A stretch of DNA of 64,000 nt from Aliivibrio sifiae (GTDB lineage Bacteria; Pseudomonadota; Gammaproteobacteria; Enterobacterales; Vibrionaceae). This document shows positions 19,239 through 27,918 of the stretch, piece by piece; position 1 is the stretch's first letter, and every line of letters starts with the position of its first letter. The translations under genes were made by a program, and so were the position numbers. The stretch is taken from the NCBI RefSeq assembly GCF_002954715.1, contig NZ_MSCP01000001.1:792431-856430 (forward strand). Direction: 5' to 3'. The notes under the pieces were generated by a model. It was not told the DNA's origin and did not search any database. It saw nothing but the letters and a program-made list of their open reading frames with translations.

Positions 19239-19952
19239 TTAGCTTGCTAGTGCGGTGTGTTCTGCTTCATAAGACCATTCAACACAATATTTTGCTAATA
19301 TTTCTAGTGAGTCTAAGCACTGCTTGGGTGAATTCATATTTTGTTCAGCCAATGCGACTGGAATTTCAGTGCAACCAAAAATAACCGCTTCAGCGCCTTG
19401 GGCTAGCATATCCTCAAAAACAGGTAACATCATCGATTTCCCTTTCTCTACATTACCTGCTTTTACTTCGTATATTCCTGCCATTACTGCTTGTTGTTGT
19501 AAATCGTCAGTTTCAATCACATCAATATTATATTGGTTGAGTTTTTGTTGGTACATCTTGGTTTTCATTGTTGCCGTTGTTGCTAATAATCCTACGGTTT
19601 TATACTTACGTAATTGAGTTTCTTGTACAACGCTATCAATAATACTAATGGTGTGAACATGGCTTGTTGCACTCAATTGCGGATACCAGTAATGCGCTGT
19701 ATTGCATGGAATAACAATACACTCTGCACCAGATTGCTCTAATTGATCAAAACTGTGTTTTAGCTCTGGGTAAGGGTCAGTGCCGTGCCCCATGATGAAT
19801 GCCGTTCTATCTGGGATCTGTGGAACACTACTCACAACCATTGGGATGTGTTCTTGGTCATTATGTGCTGGCGTTTGAGTGATAATTTTCATCATAAATT
19901 CAACCGTTGCCAATGGCCCCATACCACCTAAAATACCTAATTTTTTATTCAT
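19239..19952 (-). CDS. aspartate/glutamate racemase family protein
   Basis: 237 residues, the normal size. It has the N-terminal GILGGMGPLAT loop and the two catalytic cysteines in IPCNTAHYW (Cys83) and FGCTEIPVAL (Cys194), as expected of PLP-independent amino-acid racemases. The family mostly interconverts D- and L-aspartate. It starts 34 bases after the Dcu-type carrier gene on the same strand, so aspartate is the likely substrate. Ribosome site AAAGGAAT. Glutamate or another substrate remains possible. Confidence 0.88.
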   Translation of the reverse strand: MNKKLGILGGMGPLATVEFMMKIITQTPAHNDQEHIPMVVSSVPQIPDRTAFIMGHGTDPYPELKHSFDQLEQSGAECIVIPCNTAHYWYPQLSATSHVHTISIIDSVVQETQLRKYKTVGLLATTATMKTKMYQQKLNQYNIDVIETDDLQQQAVMAGIYEVKAGNVEKGKSMMLPVFEDMLAQGAEAVIFGCTEIPVALAEQNMNSPKQCLDSLEILAKYCVEWSYEAEHTALAS

Positions 19953-19986
19953 AATATGATTCCTTTAATATATGTATTTATGAAAC

Positions 19987-21288
19987 TTAAAGAACGATAG
20001 GAGCAAGTAAAAATCCGAATCCAATGGCGACAACCACCCCTGTTAAGCCAGGTAGCATGAATGGATGGTCGAAAATATTTTTCCCCATGCGTGTAGAACC
20101 TGTAGAGTCAAACTCAATGGCAGCAAGGGATGTTGGGTAGGTCGGCAGAACAAAAACACCCGTAACGGCAACAAATGATGCCAAGATTGCCCAATGAGGA
20201 ACGTTTAAACTCAGTGCTAATGGAACAATCAGTGGCGTCGTAGCACCTTGTGACATTAGAAGCGTACAAGTACCAAAAAGAACGAGTGATAGCAGCATTG
20301 GATAGGAATGAAGAAGAGAGCCTGCAAATTCTTTTATTTCAGGAAGGTGCGCATTAACAACGGTTGACCCCATAGTGACTATGCCAAGAATTACAGCCAC
20401 TGAACTCATGCCTGAACGGAATGTGGTGGTACGGATAATACGGTCAGGGTGAATGTTACACATTGGTACCATTAAACATGCTGCAGCAAACATACTGACA
20501 ATGATAATGTCTCGTGTAGACATAACATCGCCACTTGGGAATGTAGGGCGAAGAGAGGGGATTGCGGCATAAATAACAATTGCACAGGTGGCTAATGCAA
20601 AAAACAATACTGAGAATTTTGCTTTTGGCTCAATTTCTTTGGCCGCACTTGTAGTTTGTTGCGTATTTTCTTTTTGGAGTTGCTGATAAACCACATCGTC
20701 TTTTAATTCACACCCTTGTCGAGAGGCGACAAAAGCAGCAACCATAGCAGCAATGAATGAAGCAGGTAGGCAAATTGCCATAATTTCTAAAAAGCTAACT
20801 CCGGCTGGCTCCATAATGGAAATCATTGCGGCCATTGCCGCTGAAATTGGAGATCCAGAAATAGCAACTTGAGAGGCAACTACAGCAGCAGATAAAGGTC
20901 TTGATGGGCGCTCTCCTATTTCTTTAGCAACTTCAGATATAACAGGAAGTGTTGAAAATACCGTATAACCTGTACCAGCCATAATCGTCATACACCAAGT
21001 GATCATAGGCGCTAATACGTTGATATATTTTGGGTGGCGGCGCATTAAGTTTCCGGCGTGGTGCACCAACCAATCCATACCTCCGGCCGCTTGCATTGTT
21101 GATGCTGCTGTTACCACTGACATGATGATCAAAATAACATCGATAGCAGGAGCACTAGGTTCAAGACCTAATCCAAGAGTGAGTATCGCGAGCCCAAGCC
21201 CACCCGCTAAACCAACACCAAGACCTCCCATTTTTAAGCCCCAGTATATACAGATTAAAACAACAGATATTTCGATAATTATCGACAT
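19987..21288 (-). CDS. anaerobic C4-dicarboxylate carrier (DcuA/DcuB family)
   Basis: 433 residues with about ten membrane helices. Family features include GGMDWLVHHAGNLMRRHPKYI, GTGYTVFSTLPVI, AISGSPISAAMAAM and PTYPTSLAAIEFDSTGSTR. Dcu carriers exchange fumarate, aspartate or malate for succinate in anaerobic growth. Pairing with an aspartate racemase suggests aspartate uptake in either configuration. DcuA and DcuB cannot be told apart by eye. Divergent from a LysR regulator that probably controls it. Ribosome site AGGATG. Confidence 0.92.
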   Translation of the reverse strand: MSIIIEISVVLICIYWGLKMGGLGVGLAGGLGLAILTLGLGLEPSAPAIDVILIIMSVVTAASTMQAAGGMDWLVHHAGNLMRRHPKYINVLAPMITWCMTIMAGTGYTVFSTLPVISEVAKEIGERPSRPLSAAVVASQVAISGSPISAAMAAMISIMEPAGVSFLEIMAICLPASFIAAMVAAFVASRQGCELKDDVVYQQLQKENTQQTTSAAKEIEPKAKFSVLFFALATCAIVIYAAIPSLRPTFPSGDVMSTRDIIIVSMFAAACLMVPMCNIHPDRIIRTTTFRSGMSSVAVILGIVTMGSTVVNAHLPEIKEFAGSLLHSYPMLLSLVLFGTCTLLMSQGATTPLIVPLALSLNVPHWAILASFVAVTGVFVLPTYPTSLAAIEFDSTGSTRMGKNIFDHPFMLPGLTGVVVAIGFGFLLAPIVL

Positions 21289-21615
21289 ACAACATCCTAT
21301 TTCAGACTAAATAATTAAATTTTTCATTCATCATCAATGACGAATAAGCTGAATAAATCATGTCAGTTAGTCGGAAGGTTGTTAAATGCTAAGAGTTGTA
21401 CTTGTATGTCAAATTGGCATAGTTGAAATGAGAAAAATTAGGAATATCTCTCAGTAAGTCTGCATTTTGTTTGTTTTATATACTTTTAAGTGCTAATTAT
21501 TTGAATTAATCGCAATTTATTAGAGTTATCTAGCATATAAAAATTCAATAAATAGCAATAATGCACTTTAGGAATAGTGATATTTACCCTTATAAGTTTG
21601 CGATGAGAAAATGAC
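21289..21615. other. control region between the dcu-like and LysR genes
   Basis: About 330 AT-rich bases without a gene. It must hold two divergent promoters and, by family habit, LysR sites. A short dyad, TGAGA (21429) and TCTCA (21449) separated by 15 bases, is the only partial candidate and is weak. No FNR box was found. Confidence 0.4.
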
Positions 21616-22497
21616 ATGAACATTGAAAGTAAATGGTTAGAAGATTTTTTAGTATTGGCTAAAGTTAGAAACTTTTCACAAGCCGCCATACTTAGAAATG
21701 TAACCCAGCCTGCTTTTAGCCGTAGGATCCGTTTATTAGAAGAGACAATAGGCGCTGAATTAATAAATCGAAAAAGTAAGCCTATTGGCCTAACTCCTAG
21801 CGGTAAGTTATTTCGAGTGACCGCCAGGACATTGGTGAATCAAATTGTGACAGGTATTGACCAAATTTCAGATTTATCTCAACTTGGAGGGAATGTTGTT
21901 CAAGTTGCAGCGGCTCATTCATTAGCAACCCATCTAATTCCTAAGATTCAAAAAACATTACCCGAAGGTAATTACAAACCCATATTAAGTATTGAAGCTA
22001 TTGATGTTGATCAAGCAACTAAAGAACTAAGAGATGGAGCGTGCGATATTCTATTGGCGTTTGATGATGATATTTTAAGGTTACCGCCATACCAATCATT
22101 ACTAATTGCAAAAACAGAGCTTTTACCTGTGAGCGCATGTGATGATAATGGAGCTCCTATTTATCAGCTTGATAATAAAAATGCAGTTCCATGGCTTGCT
22201 TATAGCTCTACTTCATATATGGGAAGACAAGTTGAAACTGTAAAAAATGAGGTTTTATTGAAACCCGTATTTTCATCGTCAATGACAGATATGTTGAAGA
22301 TGCTAGTACTTGATAAACAAGGCATTGCTTGGTTGCCTGCCTATAGTATTGCTGAAGAATTAAAGCAAAAAAAAGTCGCAATCATTGGGGAACAATCATT
22401 GCGACTTCCAATTGAATACTATGCTTACCGCTATCAAGCGAGGTTACATCCAGCAGGTGAAAAAGTATGGAGTATTCTTTGTGATATTGAATCTTAG
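21616..22497 (+). CDS. LysR-family transcriptional regulator
   Basis: 293 residues. The N-terminal winged helix-turn-helix reads FLVLAKVRNFSQAAILRNVTQPAFSRRIRLLEETIGAELINR, and a LysR substrate domain follows. It resembles the YjiE/HypT subgroup in the first 60 residues. It is divergent from the dcu-like/racemase pair and probably responds to a C4-dicarboxylate or aspartate; this is inference from position. It ends 4 bases inside the convergent pgpB gene. Confidence 0.9.
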   Translation: MNIESKWLEDFLVLAKVRNFSQAAILRNVTQPAFSRRIRLLEETIGAELINRKSKPIGLTPSGKLFRVTARTLVNQIVTGIDQISDLSQLGGNVVQVAAAHSLATHLIPKIQKTLPEGNYKPILSIEAIDVDQATKELRDGACDILLAFDDDILRLPPYQSLLIAKTELLPVSACDDNGAPIYQLDNKNAVPWLAYSSTSYMGRQVETVKNEVLLKPVFSSSMTDMLKMLVLDKQGIAWLPAYSIAEELKQKKVAIIGEQSLRLPIEYYAYRYQARLHPAGEKVWSILCDIES

Positions 22498-23225
22498 TTT
22501 TTGTCGATGGGTTCTTTTTCTAAATTAATCGTAGGTACACATAGGATTAAGATAGAGGCACTGATCAGTGACGCAATAAGGTCTGTCGGCCAATGCATAC
22601 CAAGCCATATACGACTAAACCCAACGCCTACTCCCCAAGATATTACCACTGCCGTAAGTACATAATGCTTATTGCGAAGTAAAAAACCTCCCCAAAATAA
22701 AACACAGATAGCGGCGAAAATAGTATGGCCTGATGGGAATGAATAATTCATGCCTTGACGCCATTGGTCTATACGTGCAGGGCTTATTTGCTGTTCAACT
22801 TGAGTAATAAGAGTTTCTTTGTTCTCTTCACTGAGCGCATAAAAATCAGCGGTATTATCGATTAAATCAACCTGAACTAAAGCTTGAGTGTAAGGGCGGG
22901 GGATCTCTGTCACCGCTTTAACACCAATTTTAAGCATTAAACTTAATAGTAAAAGAATTGAAAACTGTAGGTAGAGCGAAAGTATCTTCTTTACTGGTAA
23001 ACGTTTAATAATAGGAATACAACAGAGTATAGCTGAAGTAAGAAGGAACATAGGGGAACCGGCTGAGCGACTTAATAGGCTTAACGCTGAACTTTCTACA
23101 TTTGATAAAGGAGTAAATAAATTAGGAGTAGGGATAATTAAAAGCACCATCAACATACTTAAAATAAAAAGAATAAAAATAGTCAGCTCGTAAATACGAT
23201 GTTTCGGTGAAAAAGAAAATAACAT
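22494..23225 (-). CDS. pgpB: PAP2 phosphatase, PgpB-like
   Basis: 243 residues with several membrane helices. All three PAP2 motifs are intact: KAVTEIPRP (K103 to P111), PSGH (164-167) and SRIWLGMHWPTD (S204, R205, H211, D215). The stretch NYSFPSGHTIFAA and spacing match E. coli PgpB, an inner-membrane phosphatase acting on phosphatidylglycerophosphate and undecaprenyl pyrophosphate at the periplasmic face. It converges with the LysR gene with a 4-base overlap. Confidence 0.85.
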   Translation of the reverse strand: MLFSFSPKHRIYELTIFILFILSMLMVLLIIPTPNLFTPLSNVESSALSLLSRSAGSPMFLLTSAILCCIPIIKRLPVKKILSLYLQFSILLLLSLMLKIGVKAVTEIPRPYTQALVQVDLIDNTADFYALSEENKETLITQVEQQISPARIDQWRQGMNYSFPSGHTIFAAICVLFWGGFLLRNKHYVLTAVVISWGVGVGFSRIWLGMHWPTDLIASLISASILILCVPTINLEKEPIDKN

Positions 23226-23565
23226 AATAATTCGTATAATAAAGTTAAGTGGCGATAGTGTACCTTTCCTACGTTATTTGTAGACAAATAAAGCAAGAAA
23301 ACCGTCAAATAAATAGAGTTAAAACTCTATCGTGTAACAAAATGTTTCTATTGTTGTGTTGTTTGCACTTACAAGTTAGCTAACTGATATTAACGATTGT
23401 CAGTGTAGGTTTAAAAATGTGTCAAATGTTTACTGGTCCGATTTCTGATGAATGTCCGCATCTCTACACTCGGCGAACTATAAAAATAAGTAGAAAAGCT
23501 AAGACACTCTCTTTATCAAAGAGTTCGAATATTTTAATCGCCAATTAGCGGATACACAGCAAATT
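23226..23565. other. region upstream of fadL
   Basis: About 340 bases between pgpB and fadL without a gene. It carries the FadR-like operator listed separately. No other element was recognised. Confidence 0.5.
23431..23447 (+). promoter_or_regulatory. FadR-like operator upstream of fadL
   Basis: TACTGGTCCGATTTCTG keeps the CTGGTCCGA core of the FadR consensus (A-C-T-G-G-T-C-x-G-A-C-x-T-x-T-T) and most of its right half. It lies about 120 bases before the fadL ATG. FadR represses fatty-acid uptake genes until acyl-CoA binds it. Confidence 0.75.
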
Positions 23566-24939
23566 ATGAACACACCTTTTTCTCGCACACTGTTAGCAAC
23601 CAGTCTTTTATTCATTAGTTCAGCTTCAACTGCGGGCGGCTTTCAAGTTAATGAGCATTCAGCAACAGGTTTAGGCCGAGCATTCGCTGGTGAAGCGGTT
23701 ATCGCCGATAATGCTTCAGTATTAAGTCGAAATGCAGCAGCAATGATGATGTTTGATAAAGATGCTTTTTCTATGGGTATGACTATGGTTAAACCGGATG
23801 TGTCTGTGAAGGACGGAAATTATAATCGCCTTGAAGCGGATATTGATTTATCTGTAAATAAAGGAAGTGGTTTTCTACCGATTCCTTCTTTTGATGCCAG
23901 TGGGCATGCCGTTATTCAAAGTCAATCGATTAAAAATGTAGATAATGTGGCCCCAGTAGCTGTTGTGCCTAGTTTTTATTATATCCATCCTATAAATAAT
24001 AAGTTTGCAGTTGGTGTTGCTGCTTATTCTAATTTTGGAACTGGGACTGAGTTTAAGTCTAATTATGAAGCTCCTATATTTGGAGGTAAAACTAGTGTCC
24101 AAAGTATGAATCTAGGTTTAAATTTAGCTTATCGAATCAATCAGAATTTAAGTTTTGGGGGAGGAGTTGATATTATTTATGGTGTAGGTGACTTATACCG
24201 TGATGCCGATCTTGGTGTTTGTGGAAATATTCATGTTGATGCTGGAATTATAAATAAAAATCCTGAATTTAATGGGCGCGGTTGTGGAAATTTGAAGGTT
24301 AACGCCCTCGATGTTCATGCTACTGGTGTTGGCCTTGGTGGTAATATCGGTATGGTCTATGAAGTTAATGATGGTAATCGCTTTGGTTTAAGTTACAAAT
24401 ACAGTCCAGAGATAGAAGCAAAAGGTGACGTAAAGTATCTAGCAGCCTCGCAACAAAGCGATAAAATTTATTTACCGTTGCCTGATATAGCTGAGTTTTC
24501 TGGCTTCCATATGATTACAGATAAAACCGCCATTCATTATAGTATTCAATGGATTGGTTGGTCAGCGTTTGACACTATTGATACTGAATATGACACGATT
24601 AAAGAATATCATTGGAAAGATTCGTATCATTATTCTATTGGTGCAACGCATTACTTAAATAATAAATGGGTTTTGCGTACTGGCTATATGTATGACCAAA
24701 CTCCCGTAGATGAATTAACTTCAATTTCCATTCCTGATTCTGATCGTCAATGGTTTTCGGCAGGTTTTACGTATAATTGGAGTACAAGTACGACCCTAGA
24801 TTTTGGCTTTACGTATTTAATCGGTGAAGATGTACAAGCTCATGAATACCTAGAAGAAGGGGTGGAAGCGATTTCTATTTCTGCAACCACTCATGCTGAT
24901 GCCATCTTAGCAGCGATACAATTAAGCCATTCTTTTTGA
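23566..24939 (+). CDS. fadL: FadL-family long-chain fatty-acid outer-membrane transporter
   Basis: 457 residues. After the signal peptide (ends at STAGG) the mature protein begins GGFQVNEHSATGLGRAFAGEAVIADNASVLSRNAAAMMMF, the characteristic FadL hatch sequence. The rest alternates as a 14-strand barrel ending in F. It should let long-chain fatty acids into the periplasm by lateral diffusion. Vibrionaceae usually carry several FadL paralogues, so this may not be the main one, but the FadR-like operator upstream supports the role. Confidence 0.92.
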   Translation: MNTPFSRTLLATSLLFISSASTAGGFQVNEHSATGLGRAFAGEAVIADNASVLSRNAAAMMMFDKDAFSMGMTMVKPDVSVKDGNYNRLEADIDLSVNKGSGFLPIPSFDASGHAVIQSQSIKNVDNVAPVAVVPSFYYIHPINNKFAVGVAAYSNFGTGTEFKSNYEAPIFGGKTSVQSMNLGLNLAYRINQNLSFGGGVDIIYGVGDLYRDADLGVCGNIHVDAGIINKNPEFNGRGCGNLKVNALDVHATGVGLGGNIGMVYEVNDGNRFGLSYKYSPEIEAKGDVKYLAASQQSDKIYLPLPDIAEFSGFHMITDKTAIHYSIQWIGWSAFDTIDTEYDTIKEYHWKDSYHYSIGATHYLNNKWVLRTGYMYDQTPVDELTSISIPDSDRQWFSAGFTYNWSTSTTLDFGFTYLIGEDVQAHEYLEEGVEAISISATTHADAILAAIQLSHSF

Positions 24940-24976
24940 TTTAATTCATAAAACTGATAAGTCGCTCAATGAATAT

Positions 24977-25006
24977 AGACTCTAACGTTATAGAGTCTTT
25001 TTTTTG
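24977..25006 (+). terminator. intrinsic terminator of fadL
   Basis: AGACTCTA, a 6-base loop, TAGAGTCT, then a run of nine T. It overlaps a possible TTG start at 25004, which argues against that start for the next gene. Confidence 0.9.
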
Positions 25007-25054
25007 TTTATAAAAAATGGTCTAATTACGATTCATTTTTCGTTTGGTATCAAC

Positions 25055-25540
25055 ATGGAACCAGTTATTCGTCGAGCAAACGAGCTTGACCTCTTCCGCT
25101 TAAATTTAATGATGTATCAGTTACATGATGAGCATCATCAACAGTGTCCTGAGTTATTCAAAACTGCATCTGAAATTCAAGAAGAAAAAAGCATATCTCA
25201 ATATATCGATGATCCAGAATGCATGGTGTATGTCGCCGAAATTAATGGTGAAGTCATTGGTTTTGTTACAGGACATTTTTGTGAATTAATTTCGACAGTC
25301 AGTAAACCAATTACAATGGCCACTATTGATGAATTATATGTCGAAATAAAAGCAAGACGAGAAGGTATCGCTGAAAAATTAATGGTGCGTATTGAGCAAG
25401 AGTTAAAAGATTACGGTGTGAAAGAGATATTTGTTGAAGTGTGGGATTTTAATCAATCAGCGTTAAAGTTTTATCATCAACATGGTTTAAATGAACATAT
25501 TCATTATCTACGTAAATCGATTAAAGAGAGTGAAATATGA
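25055..25540 (+). CDS. GNAT-family N-acetyltransferase
   Basis: 161 residues from the ATG at 25055; a longer frame opens at a TTG inside the upstream terminator and is rejected. The acetyl-CoA-binding region is visible as IDELYVEIKARREGIAEKLMVRIEQELK (a Q/RxxGxG/A variant, ARREGIAEKL), and the end shows VEVWDFNQSALKFYHQHGL, a common GNAT closing sequence. Substrate unknown. It overlaps the Nudix-PAP2 start by 4 bases (ATGA), so the two are translationally coupled. Confidence 0.88.
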   Translation: MEPVIRRANELDLFRLNLMMYQLHDEHHQQCPELFKTASEIQEEKSISQYIDDPECMVYVAEINGEVIGFVTGHFCELISTVSKPITMATIDELYVEIKARREGIAEKLMVRIEQELKDYGVKEIFVEVWDFNQSALKFYHQHGLNEHIHYLRKSIKESEI

Positions 25541-27006
25541 ATAAGTTTTTAGCTTGTTTTTTATTACTGTCGACTTTTTTTTCGGTATCAACCTTTGCTA
25601 ATGAAGCTCCTTTATCTAGAGGGGCTGTTTGTGTTGTAGATGATGGTTTTAGAATTGTTCTTATTGAAGAACTTGTTACTGGAAAATTATCCTTACCTGG
25701 TGGTGGGATAGATCAAGGTGAAACGCTACAGCAAGCTGCTGAGCGTGAAACGTGGGAAGAAGCGGGTCTTATTGTCACAGCAAAAGAAATTCTTCATCAA
25801 GATGAAAAAGCCACTATTTTCCGCTGTGTTAGTAACTCTGATATTGTCGCTTTTGATTTACAAACAACAGATGGTTTTTTCCGTATTCCTGCTTGGTTCG
25901 CTCCTCATTATGGTATTGAAACTGAAGCAGTATACCTAACTGAACCTTATAAAATAGAACCAGATAAATATCGTTATCCAGAGCAATTAGACCAACTTAA
26001 ATCATGGTTTGCAAAGCCATTAGACAGTGAAAATAAAGTTATTTGGGTAACTAATTTAGTTGAACAGGCCTCTGGTATTCATCAATATGAATTAAACTTA
26101 TTAATGTCATTACGCGAAAGTATTGATGCTCTACCCTCTATTATTAACGTGGCAGTTAAAGTATTTTTTACGTTGATAAATGAAACTGGTCAAGAAGCCT
26201 TCTTTTACTTTTTAGTAGTTATTGCGTTAGTCTATTTTGGAAGGGATTTAGCGTTAACATTGTTATTTGGTATCGTATTTTCGATTGTTTTGACTGAACT
26301 TGCAAGACAAGGGTTAAGCTTACCTCGACCGTTTGTTTATGTTCCACAATTACAGTTAACTTGGGCAAATGGCTTTGGAATGCCGAGCATGCAAGCCATG
26401 CTTTCTACTGTCGTTTATGGAACCTTTTATCTTGCTTTAAAAAGAAAGCAAGTTGAAGAATCGACACTTAAGTGCTTTGTGCAAATATGCGTGCCTTTAC
26501 TTATAATTCAGTCTATTGCGCATGTATGGCTGGGAGTGCATTTTCTTAGCGATGTTGTTGTTGGTATTCTATTAGGTGTAATGGTTGTATTCCATTTTTC
26601 AAACCTACAAAATAAACATGGAGAGTTACTGTATCGTGTAATGGGCAGCATTCAGCTATGGTTATTGATGGCTATAGTGATAAGTGGTATTGCATTTGTC
26701 ATGTTCTATATGAGCTACCTATATACCGCCGCTATATGTTGGGGGGCTGTACTCGCTATTTTCTTACAAAAAGAACAACCATTAATTCTGAAAACTATTA
26801 AAGGTCGTTTAATAACGTTTACTTCAATTGTTATTTTAATGATTGTGTTCCGTTTTGGTACTTATGAGCTGCTGAGTGTACTTCCTTCTGGGAGTATTAT
26901 TGTGCTGACAATAAAAGCTATCGCGAACTTTGTACTTATGTTTTTAATTATTATGTTTTCAGGTTGGATACCAAAATGGTTAAATAATAAAGAAAACAAA
27001 GTGTAA
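25537..27006 (+). CDS. signal-anchored Nudix hydrolase fused to a PAP2-like membrane domain (PAP2 motif altered)
   Basis: 489 residues. An N-terminal signal or anchor (ends near TFANEA) comes first. A full Nudix box follows at residues 56-77 (G56-x5-E62-x7-R70-E71, then W73 E74 E75 x G77), placing the Nudix domain in the periplasm. The C-terminal half (from about residue 195) has eight or so membrane helices of PAP2 type. There the usual PSGH is PSMQ (283-286), SRxxxxxH is AHVWLGVH, and the first motif has Arg257 for Lys. H335 and D339 of the third motif remain. Nudix activity looks intact, PAP2 activity doubtful. Coupled to the GNAT gene. Confidence 0.88.
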   Translation: MNKFLACFLLLSTFFSVSTFANEAPLSRGAVCVVDDGFRIVLIEELVTGKLSLPGGGIDQGETLQQAAERETWEEAGLIVTAKEILHQDEKATIFRCVSNSDIVAFDLQTTDGFFRIPAWFAPHYGIETEAVYLTEPYKIEPDKYRYPEQLDQLKSWFAKPLDSENKVIWVTNLVEQASGIHQYELNLLMSLRESIDALPSIINVAVKVFFTLINETGQEAFFYFLVVIALVYFGRDLALTLLFGIVFSIVLTELARQGLSLPRPFVYVPQLQLTWANGFGMPSMQAMLSTVVYGTFYLALKRKQVEESTLKCFVQICVPLLIIQSIAHVWLGVHFLSDVVVGILLGVMVVFHFSNLQNKHGELLYRVMGSIQLWLLMAIVISGIAFVMFYMSYLYTAAICWGAVLAIFLQKEQPLILKTIKGRLITFTSIVILMIVFRFGTYELLSVLPSGSIIVLTIKAIANFVLMFLIIMFSGWIPKWLNNKENKV

Positions 27007-27017
27007 TCGTAAACTAC

Positions 27018-27050
27018 TGGTTGCCTTAGATTATTGTTTTAAGGCAACCA
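27018..27050. terminator. hairpin between converging genes
   Basis: Perfect 11-bp stem TGGTTGCCTTA / TAAGGCAACCA with an 11-base loop, between the Nudix-PAP2 gene and the Sel1 gene. There is no uninterrupted T-run, so termination is likely but less certain. Confidence 0.5.
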
Positions 27051-27068
27051 ATAAAGATTATTTCTATT

Positions 27069-27764
27069 TTAAATAGAATGTTCTTCTAGCCATGTTAGAG
27101 CTTCATTTTGAACTAAAACTCTCGTTGCTTTATATAATTTTTCGCCTGCAAAATCTCTGTATTTATCTGCGTCAGGGTAAGCTTTAGCTGCCGCTAAGTT
27201 AAACCAAAAATACGCTTTTTCCATATCTTGTTTAACTTCTGTTCCTTTAAAATATAAGAACCCAAGATTACGCATTGCAGTTGCATTGTTTAATTCAGCT
27301 GCATTGATATAAAGAAGTTCAGCTTGGTGTGTATTTTGGACTAACCCTTTACCCTGAAGGTATAAATCAGCTAAGTTATTCATTGCATTGCTATTGTTTA
27401 TTTCAATAGCCTTATTATACCAATCAATAGCGATAGGGTATTTATGTTGCTCTTCAAATGTTTTACCAAGATTATAGTAAGCGATAGAACTCTTATTGGC
27501 TGCAGCTTTTGTAAAATACTGAATTGCTAAATTAGTATTAATCTCAGTGCCGATTCCTTTCGCATAGATAACGCCAATTTTATTTTGTGCTTCTATTGAG
27601 CCGTTATTAGCTGCACTTGTAAGCCAAGTAATTGCATCTTTATAATTATCTTGATTCAGATAAGCCGTGCCTTTTAGATAATCATTATGTGCTTCTGTAT
27701 TAGCAAACGCGAGTGGGGAGCATAATGATGCTGATAATAGTAGGGTTTTTAACATTAATTTCAT
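27069..27764 (-). CDS. periplasmic Sel1-repeat protein
   Basis: 231 residues with a signal peptide (ends near LAFANTEA). Four or five Sel1-like repeats follow, for example AQNKIGVIYAKGIGTEINTNLAIQYFTKAAANKSSIAYYNLG. Such repeats form helical solenoids for protein-protein contact. No catalytic residues seen. The gene lies directly downstream of the MscS gene on the same strand, beyond a hairpin, and another Sel1 gene lies on the other side of that pair. Its partner is unknown. Confidence 0.85.
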   Translation of the reverse strand: MKLMLKTLLLSASLCSPLAFANTEAHNDYLKGTAYLNQDNYKDAITWLTSAANNGSIEAQNKIGVIYAKGIGTEINTNLAIQYFTKAAANKSSIAYYNLGKTFEEQHKYPIAIDWYNKAIEINNSNAMNNLADLYLQGKGLVQNTHQAELLYINAAELNNATAMRNLGFLYFKGTEVKQDMEKAYFWFNLAAAKAYPDADKYRDFAGEKLYKATRVLVQNEALTWLEEHSI

Positions 27765-27878
27765 TACAGAACCAACAAGTTAGCTAAAAATATAGTGGAT
27801 ATGTTAGCAATAAAACAACAGTACAGCGAGCTATAAATTGATGGGGTAATATTTGTATTAGGTATTAACATTATAAAT

Positions 27879-27907
27879 GTGTCGTCACTTTAGTTGAGTG
27901 ACGACAC
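27879..27907. terminator. hairpin after the MscS gene
   Basis: Perfect 11-bp stem GTGTCGTCACT / AGTGACGACAC with a 7-base loop, just beyond the MscS stop codon. The following minus-strand sequence is AT-rich but not a clean T-run. Confidence 0.65.
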
Positions 27908-27918
27908 TTATTTTTATG

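Noticed and set aside
25004..25054. N-terminal extension of the GNAT gene from a TTG
   Set aside because: The TTG sits in the T-run of the fadL terminator; the ATG at 25055 starts the conserved domain.
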